Shown piece after piece: positions 1 to 4,401 of a stretch of DNA of 9,944 nt (position 1 is its first letter; each line of letters begins with the position of its first letter). The DNA is from Gallionella sp. GTDB taxonomy: Bacteria > Pseudomonadota > Gammaproteobacteria > Burkholderiales > Gallionellaceae. The stretch is taken from the NCBI GenBank assembly GCA_025362155.1, contig JANYHX010000209.1, positions 1 through 9,944 of the forward strand, written 5' to 3'. The position numbers and the translations under genes were made by a program. The notes beneath the pieces are model-generated. The model had not been told where the DNA came from and ran no database searches. It worked only from the letters and a program-made list of their open reading frames with translations.

Positions 1-489
1 GATATATCCATAGCCGGTTTCCGGTGCGTCAGGCTGAATGCCGAAAGTGACCAGCGTGCCTTGAGCGGCCAGTTCCATTGCCTGTGCAACCGCTCGCGCA
101 AAAGCGGATTGATCGGAAATCAGGTGATCAGCAGCCAATACCAGCAAGAGCGCATCTTCACCATGGGCGTTCTCCACTTGCAATGCTGCAGCAGCAATGG
201 CAGGCGCAGTGTTGCGGCCAAAGGGTTCGAGGATGTAGCTGTTGATGAGGTCGTGGTATTGGGTGCCAGCTACTTCGCGGTATTCGTCTTCGGTCTTGAA
301 AAGGAGTTCGCGATTGGTGACGGTAAGGGTTTCCACCACATCCGGTTGAGCGACGCCGCGCAGCCAGGCTTTTTGCAGCAGGCTCTGCCCATCCGCCAGG
401 CGGATAAAGGGTTTGGGATGCAGCTCACGGGAAACCGGCCAGAGCCGGGATCCCGCTCCGCCACAAAGGATCGTTGGGATTAATTTCAT
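1..489 (-). CDS. manC: Mannose-1-phosphate guanylyltransferase (partial, N-terminal 163 residues)
   Basis: This enzyme makes GDP-mannose from mannose-1-phosphate and GTP in the cytoplasm, feeding exopolysaccharide or LPS sugar synthesis. The reverse strand from the ATG at 489-487 is open to the window edge, so the 3' part is missing; family members, often fused to mannose-6-phosphate isomerase, are about 470-480 residues long. The nucleotidyltransferase signature is seen at residues 9-28 (CGGAGSRLWPVSR, then PKPF, where PKQF is usual). EPFGRNTAPAIA is at 88-99, LVLAADHLI at 116-124 and GIQPDAPETGYGYI at 150-163, all typical of the ManC/AlgA family. No good Shine-Dalgarno precedes the ATG, but the protein begins MKLIPTILCGG, as expected. 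It lies downstream of addA on the same strand, separated by about 320 bp of repeats and its own probable promoter, so it is likely a separate transcription unit. Whether the isomerase domain is present cannot be seen. Confidence 0.92.
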   Translation of the reverse strand, partial: MKLIPTILCGGAGSRLWPVSRELHPKPFIRLADGQSLLQKAWLRGVAQPDVVETLTVTNRELLFKTEDEYREVAGTQYHDLINSYILEPFGRNTAPAIAAAALQVENAHGEDALLLVLAADHLISDQSAFARAVAQAMELAAQGTLVTFGIQPDAPETGYGYI

Positions 490-533
490 GGTAGTGAGTA
501 AGTCAATAGACTATGTTGATGAATCATTTATTG

Positions 534-564
534 ATTGTACTAAAAACTTGCAGAGTAGGCACAA
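534..564 (-). promoter_or_regulatory. Candidate sigma-70 promoter of manC
   Basis: On the minus strand a -10 hexamer TACAAT (539-534) is preceded by TTGTGC (564-559) with a 19-bp spacer. The -10 is good; the -35 and the long spacer are weak. It would give a 5' leader of roughly 35-40 nt before the manC ATG. The call rests on motif match alone. Confidence 0.4.
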
Positions 565-652
565 GGGAAATTAATGAAAGCGTGGGAATGGGATTTGCTG
601 CGCAATTCGATAGCAGTTTTTAAGGAAGCGCTGAATAAGTCCGTTCGTGGTG

Positions 653-706
653 ATAACCAATGACTTGCCGCGTTAGCAGCTTAGTCAGATGGCTAGTAGT
701 TTCATC
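653..706 (+). repeat. 60-bp-family palindromic unit, copy 1 (54 bp, intergenic)
   Basis: The unit begins ATAACCAATGACTTG and ends TAGTTTCATC. It matches the units at 2653-2772, 3730-3789 and 4466-4525 but is 6 bp shorter, all of it lost from the hairpin loop region. TGACT and AGTCA pair as the basal inner stem, the same as in the unit at 2701-2772. The left flank CCGTTCGTGGTG resembles the start of another common dispersed bacterial repeat, so this unit too appears nested in an older repeat. It is the only copy seen outside a gene. Confidence 0.85.
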
Positions 707-710
707 AGTG

Positions 711-769
711 TTTCCCGTTTGCTCCTTCGATACACCGCGCTACGCGCGGCACTTAGGACGAACGGGAAA
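711..769. repeat. Large palindromic repeat between addA and manC
   Basis: Outer arms TTTCCCGTT (711-719) and AACGGGAAA (761-769) are perfectly complementary. Inside, CCGCGC (735-740) and GCGCGG (744-749) form a second perfect hairpin around a 3-nt loop. The body, with CTTCGATAC and AGGACGAACGG, resembles a dispersed repeat seen in many proteobacterial genomes (recalled, not searched). Lying just past the addA stop, the structure could help end or stabilise the addA transcript, but there is no clear U-tract. The rest of 490-807, apart from this, copy 1 and the promoter, shows nothing I recognise. Confidence 0.7.
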
Positions 770-807
770 TGTATCGAACCATAGTTGGGAGCTTATACAG
801 TACTTCC

Positions 808-3800
808 CTAAATAATCTCTTTCAACTCCCCATTACCAAACAATAACGCACAGCGCACTTTTTTGCTTGTATATACCGTTTGCATCGCCGTGCGGTATTC
901 CTCCAGCTGCGCACGGTACGGCGCGGGGTCGGCGTTTGCGCCGGTCTTGTAATCCAGAACCCACACTTCGTCGTCGAATTCCACCAGCCTGTCGATGCGC
1001 TTCAATTCACCGCGCGCATTGACGTAGGGCATTTCGTTATGCGCGTTAAGGTAGTGTTGTGGATCAAAAAAGCGTTGTAGTGAAGCTTGCGCAAGCAAGG
1101 CCTGAGCTTGTTGCCAGAGGGTATTCATTTCGCTGGGCGGAATACCGAGGCTTTGTTGAAGTTCGCTCTCGTTCGCCGTTCGCTCCCCCACCCCAGCCCT
1201 CCCCCGGAGGGAGAGGGAGTGAGTGGTAAGGTGTTGCAGCAACGCGTGCAGCCAGGTGCCGCGACGCTGTTCTAAAGTGGCACTTCCCGCGCGCTGGCCG
1301 GTGGGAATGGGTTGCCGCAATGTTTGCTCAGCATTGTCGCTCCCGCGCAGGCGGGAGCCCAGTTCCGCTTGGCTGGCCTCCGGCTGGAGCCTGCCTTCCA
1401 ATGGGGTAAGCGGAAGGAGGAATGACGAATGTAATAACGGGTTATCGCGCTGCTGCACGACAGCCGCGATACGCCCATACCATGAGGCTTCAGTCGGTTC
1501 CCCATGCCCGCTCACCAGCAATCCCTGTTTAGCGCGCGTCATCGCGACGTAGAGCAAATTCATTTCCTCGCGCTGTGCATAAGCTTCATCGGCATCGAAG
1601 TAAGGCGCGCGCTTCGCGCCGCGTCCGCGCTTGTCGCTGTACAAAGAGAAATGTGCCGGGCGCGATTCATTGGGCGGCCAGTCGAGCAGCACGTTGTAGC
1701 TGTCAGTTTTGTGCTGTGTGTCATTGGCGTCGAGCAGCCATACGATGGGTGCTTCCAGTCCTTTGGCCTCGTGCACGGTGTAGATGCGCAACGCGTTGCC
1801 GACCTCGCCGACCTTGCCCTCGTCCGGCGATTCATTTTCTGCCGCGCGCAATTCGCGCAACTCGGCGAGAAAGCGCGGCAGGCTGGGATAACGCCCGGCA
1901 TCCACGTTGAGCGCGATTTCCATAAAGGCTTGCAGGTTGGCGCGCACTGTCTCGTGCAACTCGGCGGGCAGTGCCGCTGAGTAGCGATGCAGCAGGTCGC
2001 CCTCAAAATAAACGCGGTCGAGCAGGTCGTGTACAGGCAGTTTGTCGGCGAGTTGCAGCCAGCTTTGCAGCAGGCGGTGGGCACGTTGTAATGTGGGTGA
2101 TGGATCGTTGAGATACTGTAAGCGTTGCCACCAATATCCCCTCTCCCTTGGTGGGAGAGGGATTAAGGGAGAGGGGGTAAGCTGTGATGCTCCACCCTCT
2201 CCCCAGCCCTCCACCATCAAGGGGGAGGGAGCAGATTGGTTGCTGGCCAACTTTATCAAATCTGTATCGCTGCAAGAAAAAATCGGCGAGCGCAGCGCCT
2301 GCGCCAGTTCCAGATCGGCAAACGGGGTAATCAGAAAAGTTAGCAGTGCCTGAATGTCCCCCGCTTCCAGCGTGTCGAGCAATCCGCCGCGCCGCGAGGT
2401 CAGGAACGGAATGTGGCGCATGCGCAAGGCTTGTTCGTATATGCGCAGATGCGTGCGCTTGCGCACCAGCACCATAATGTCACGGTATTCGGCGCGACGT
2501 AGCTTGTCATCATCCTGCACGCTCCAATGCGCAACGATGTCGGCGATGCGCGCGGCGAATTGCTCGGCTTCGCCTTCGCGCGGGCCGCCTTGTTTTTCTT
2601 CACGCGGAGTGGTCAATGGATTACGCAGGTTGACTCCCTCTCCCACCGGGGGATAACCAACGACTTGGCTGCTGTTGCTGGGCAGCCTAGTCGAATGGCT
2701 ATAACCAATGACTTGCCCAGCGTCTTTTGCTGGGTTAGTCAGATGGCTAGTAGTCATACCAGTAGTTTCATCAGGGTTGGGGAGGGGGTCGGGGGGCAAC
2801 GTTAGCACTTCAACATAACCAGGCAAGCCCTGATGATGCGCGACATGTTTTTCGAAATCCACGAAGCCGTCTGGATGTCTGCAAAAAACGCCATTTACCG
2901 CCTCCAGCACAACTGGCGCATTGCGCCGCGTCTCATTCTGCGTCAGGTAATGCGCGCCGAATTCGCGTTGCAAAAATTCGCGCACTTCACCGAACAGGCG
3001 CGCATCGGCGCGGCGGAAGCGGTAAATGGATTGCTTGGGATCGCCCACCACGAATACAGTAGGCCGCGAGTCCACGGCTGCCGATGCGGAAAACCACGAT
3101 TGCAATATCTGCCACTGCAACGGATTAGTATCCTGAAATTCGTCCAGCAGCACATGGCGATAACGGCTGTCCAGCTTGTATTGCATGTACTCGGCGCAAT
3201 CGCTCTGGTTAAGCATGTGACATACCTGCCATTCCAGATCGGTGAAATCCATTTGCTGGGAACGCAATTTCAATTCCTGATAATGTTCCAGCAACGCCGC
3301 GCCGCAATGCAATGCTGCCTGGTTCATGCGCAACGCGTCGAGTTCGATCAATTCATCGCGCACAACTTGCATCTTGTCGAACAACACATCGCGCGCAAAC
3401 AGAAAAGTTTCCGCATTTTGTTTTTTGGTTGGCTTGAAACTGCGCGGTTCATCGGCCTGGGTGTACAGCGCGAGCGACAATGCCGCAAAACGTTGGTGTG
3501 GATCAGCAAGCTGCCAAGCGGCTTGCAGCTTGGTGGAATGATTGCACTGAGTTTCTGTGCCGGTGGCCAGTGCTTGGGCAAAGGCTTGCACGGCGGTTTG
3601 CAGTGATGCATCGGCGCAGGCATCGGCAACCGGGTCGTCATCAAAATCCACTTCGAGTTCATTGCGCAATTGTTCTACTGCCCACGCCACTTCATTACGC
3701 TCCCCTCGCCCGTTTACGGGAGAGGGGCTGTAACCAGCGACTTGGCTGGCGTTGTTGGACAGCCTAGTCGAATGGCTAGTAGTTCCATCAGGGGAGAGGG

Positions 3801-4401
3801 TTGCGGTATACGCCCACCACTCGGCGCGCTTATGTACAAAATTTTCCAGCAACGCACGCGTCTGATACAGGCCATATTCCGCGAACAGCCATTCCATGAA
3901 TTGTGCAGTTTCGCCATCGGGAGTGGCACGCAAACTGTCTGCAAATGCTTGCCACGCTTCCTCACGCAACTCCGAAGTGCGTTCCAGCAATTGCATGCCC
4001 ACCGGCACACCCGCATTCAGCGGCGCGCGCTGGATGATCTGCATAAACCAGCCGTGAAAAGTGTTGATGGTAATTGCCGGTTGCGCCAGAAATGCGTCGC
4101 GGTACAGGCCGCGCGCGCGCGACAGCATGGCCTCGTCTATGTCCTCAAGACCTCGTTCGCGCAGGAATTTTCGCACCACCTCATCATCCTGCACCGCAAG
4201 CAAATGCAGCCACTCGTGCAGTCGTGCCTGCATTTCCTGTGCGGCCTTGCGCGTGAAAGTAATGGCAAGAATTCCGCCCGGCTGCACACCAGCCAGCAGC
4301 AAGCGCACGATGCGCGACACCAGCAGCCAGGTCTTGCCGCTGCCCGCGCAGGCTTCAACGACGACGCTGTGGTGGGGGTTGAGCGCGAGGTGGTTATTCA
4401 T
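808..4401 (-). CDS. addA: AddA/RecB-like UvrD-family helicase-nuclease carrying repeat-derived inserts
   Basis: This is a superfamily 1 helicase with a C-terminal RecB-type nuclease (1197 aa), predicted to unwind and resect double-strand DNA ends with AddB for RecA-dependent repair. Motifs: Walker A AGSGKT at 19-24, Ia AITFTRKAA near 46, II DEFQD at 420-424, III GDPKQSIYRFR at 453-463, IV LVRKR near 645, V TVHEAKGLEAP near 875, VI LLYVAMTRAK near 949. The nuclease shows H1051, D1137 in RIDR, DYK at 1150-1152 and QLEEY at 1165-1169, so it looks intact. I chose the ATG at 4401 because MNNHLALNP leads directly into Walker A; an ATG at 4419 lies in repeat-derived sequence. The start overlaps the addB stop (ATGAATAA), implying translational coupling. 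Five low-complexity inserts, near residues 203-236, 537-594, 722-755, 1010-1030 and 1062-1080, come from dispersed repeats and fall between motifs. RecB is an alternative label, but no RecC or RecD is seen. Confidence 0.9.
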   Translation of the reverse strand: MNNHLALNPHHSVVVEACAGSGKTWLLVSRIVRLLLAGVQPGGILAITFTRKAAQEMQARLHEWLHLLAVQDDEVVRKFLRERGLEDIDEAMLSRARGLYRDAFLAQPAITINTFHGWFMQIIQRAPLNAGVPVGMQLLERTSELREEAWQAFADSLRATPDGETAQFMEWLFAEYGLYQTRALLENFVHKRAEWWAYTATLSPDGTTSHSTRLSNNASQVAGYSPSPVNGRGERNEVAWAVEQLRNELEVDFDDDPVADACADASLQTAVQAFAQALATGTETQCNHSTKLQAAWQLADPHQRFAALSLALYTQADEPRSFKPTKKQNAETFLFARDVLFDKMQVVRDELIELDALRMNQAALHCGAALLEHYQELKLRSQQMDFTDLEWQVCHMLNQSDCAEYMQYKLDSRYRHVLLDEFQDTNPLQWQILQSWFSASAAVDSRPTVFVVGDPKQSIYRFRRADARLFGEVREFLQREFGAHYLTQNETRRNAPVVLEAVNGVFCRHPDGFVDFEKHVAHHQGLPGYVEVLTLPPDPLPNPDETTGMTTSHLTNPAKDAGQVIGYSHSTRLPSNSSQVVGYPPVGEGVNLRNPLTTPREEKQGGPREGEAEQFAARIADIVAHWSVQDDDKLRRAEYRDIMVLVRKRTHLRIYEQALRMRHIPFLTSRRGGLLDTLEAGDIQALLTFLITPFADLELAQALRSPIFSCSDTDLIKLASNQSAPSPLMVEGWGEGGASQLTPSPLIPLPPRERGYWWQRLQYLNDPSPTLQRAHRLLQSWLQLADKLPVHDLLDRVYFEGDLLHRYSAALPAELHETVRANLQAFMEIALNVDAGRYPSLPRFLAELRELRAAENESPDEGKVGEVGNALRIYTVHEAKGLEAPIVWLLDANDTQHKTDSYNVLLDWPPNESRPAHFSLYSDKRGRGAKRAPYFDADEAYAQREEMNLLYVAMTRAKQGLLVSGHGEPTEASWYGRIAAVVQQRDNPLLHSSFLLPLTPLEGRLQPEASQAELGSRLRGSDNAEQTLRQPIPTGQRAGSATLEQRRGTWLHALLQHLTTHSLSLRGRAGVGERTANESELQQSLGIPPSEMNTLWQQAQALLAQASLQRFFDPQHYLNAHNEMPYVNARGELKRIDRLVEFDDEVWVLDYKTGANADPAPYRAQLEEYRTAMQTVYTSKKVRCALLFGNGELKEII
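1181..1222. repeat. GC-rich palindromic repeat inside addA (insert near residues 1062-1080)
   Basis: A C-rich then G-rich tract (CCACCCCAGCCCTCCCCC then GGAGGGAGAGGG) of the same family as 2138-2177 and 2192-2230. Here it is read in a different phase, giving SLSLRGRAGVGER rather than a Pro-Ser-Pro type peptide. It lies just after the first nuclease motif (GTWLHALLQHL) of AddA. The element is free of stops in more than one frame, which explains why it can be tolerated in either phase. Confidence 0.7.
1333..1365. repeat. GCTCCCGC/GCGGGAGC hairpin repeat inside addA
   Basis: Arms GCTCCCGC (1339-1346) and GCGGGAGC (1351-1358) are perfect complements around GCAG. The surrounding sequence matches, from memory, the very common bacterial repeat whose core is CCCGCCTGCGCGGGA. 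It is translated in frame as ELGSRLRGSDNAEQ in the linker between the helicase core and nuclease domain of AddA. Confidence 0.7.
2138..2177. repeat. CCCTCTCCC/GGGAGAGGG palindromic repeat inside addA
   Basis: Perfect 9-bp arms CCCTCTCCC (2139-2147) and GGGAGAGGG (2153-2161) enclose TTGGT, followed by GGGAGAGGGGG. Read on the coding strand it gives TPSPLIPLPPRERG. This is an uninterrupted version of the repeat that hosts the 60-bp units at 2653, 3730 and 4466. Confidence 0.8.
2192..2230. repeat. Second GC-rich repeat, adjacent to 2138-2177, inside addA
   Basis: A CCACCCTCTCCCC tract and a GGGGGAGGGA tract flank CAGCCCTCCACCATCAA. It encodes APSPLMVEGWGEGGA in AddA. With the element at 2138-2177 it forms a two-repeat insert of about 95 bp between motifs IV and V of the helicase. 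Confidence 0.75.
2653..2700 (+). repeat. 60-bp-family palindromic unit, copy 2a (48 bp)
   Basis: ATAACCAACGACTTGGCTGC leads into a hairpin GGCTGC/GCAGCC and ends at GAATGGCT. It lacks the last 12 bp (AGTAGTTCCATC) and runs directly into copy 2b. On the coding strand it gives SHSTRLPSNSSQVVGY, with both edges on codon boundaries. Confidence 0.85.
2701..2772 (+). repeat. 60-bp-family palindromic unit, copy 2b (72 bp)
   Basis: ATAACCAATGACTTG leads into a hairpin CCCAGC (seven-base loop) GCTGGG, then AGTCAGATGGCTAGTAG and a 12-bp extra stretch before TTTCATC. The 48 + 72 bp of copies 2a and 2b equals two 60-bp units. It encodes DETTGMTTSHLTNPAKDAG then QVIGY in AddA, in the same phase as the other coding copies. 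Confidence 0.85.
3701..3800. repeat. Composite insert in addA: GC-rich repeat plus 60-bp-family unit
   Basis: TCCCCTCGCCCGTTTACGGG then AGAGGGGCT (3701-3729) precedes the unit at 3730-3789, and AGGGGAGAGGG (3790-3800) follows it. The outer GC-rich part gives SPSPVNGRGE on the coding strand. The insert lies in the N-terminal helicase region between motifs Ia and II, at a poorly conserved position. Confidence 0.8.
3730..3789 (+). repeat. 60-bp-family palindromic unit, copy 3
   Basis: GTAACCAGCGACTTGGCTG ... CAGCCTAGTCGAATGGCT ... TTCCATC, exactly 60 bp. Inner arms CGACT-T-GGCTG and CAGCC-T-AGTCG pair with one T/T mismatch. It encodes 20 residues of AddA, DGTTSHSTRL followed by SNNASQVAGY, with unit ends coinciding with codon ends. 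Confidence 0.9.

Larger units (their letters stand above)
2636..2797. repeat. Composite insert in addA: GC-rich repeat split by a tandem pair of 60-bp-family units
   Basis: The left part is CCCTCTCCCACCGGGGG (2636-2652) and the right part AGGGTTGGGGAGGGGG (from 2773). Between them sit two tandem units, 2653-2700 and 2701-2772, totalling exactly 120 bp. The composite encodes about 54 residues of AddA between helicase motifs III and IV, including PPDPLPNPDETTG and YPPVGEG from the GC-rich outer parts. Confidence 0.85.

Noticed and set aside
61..483. Plus-strand open frame of 140 codons at the left edge
   Set aside because: It is the antisense of manC, whose minus-strand frame shows clear family motifs along its whole visible length.
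2833..3606. Plus-strand open frame of 257 codons opposite addA
   Set aside because: It lies fully antisense to the helicase motif II/III region and shows no domain or ribosome binding site; GC-rich genes commonly give such shadows.
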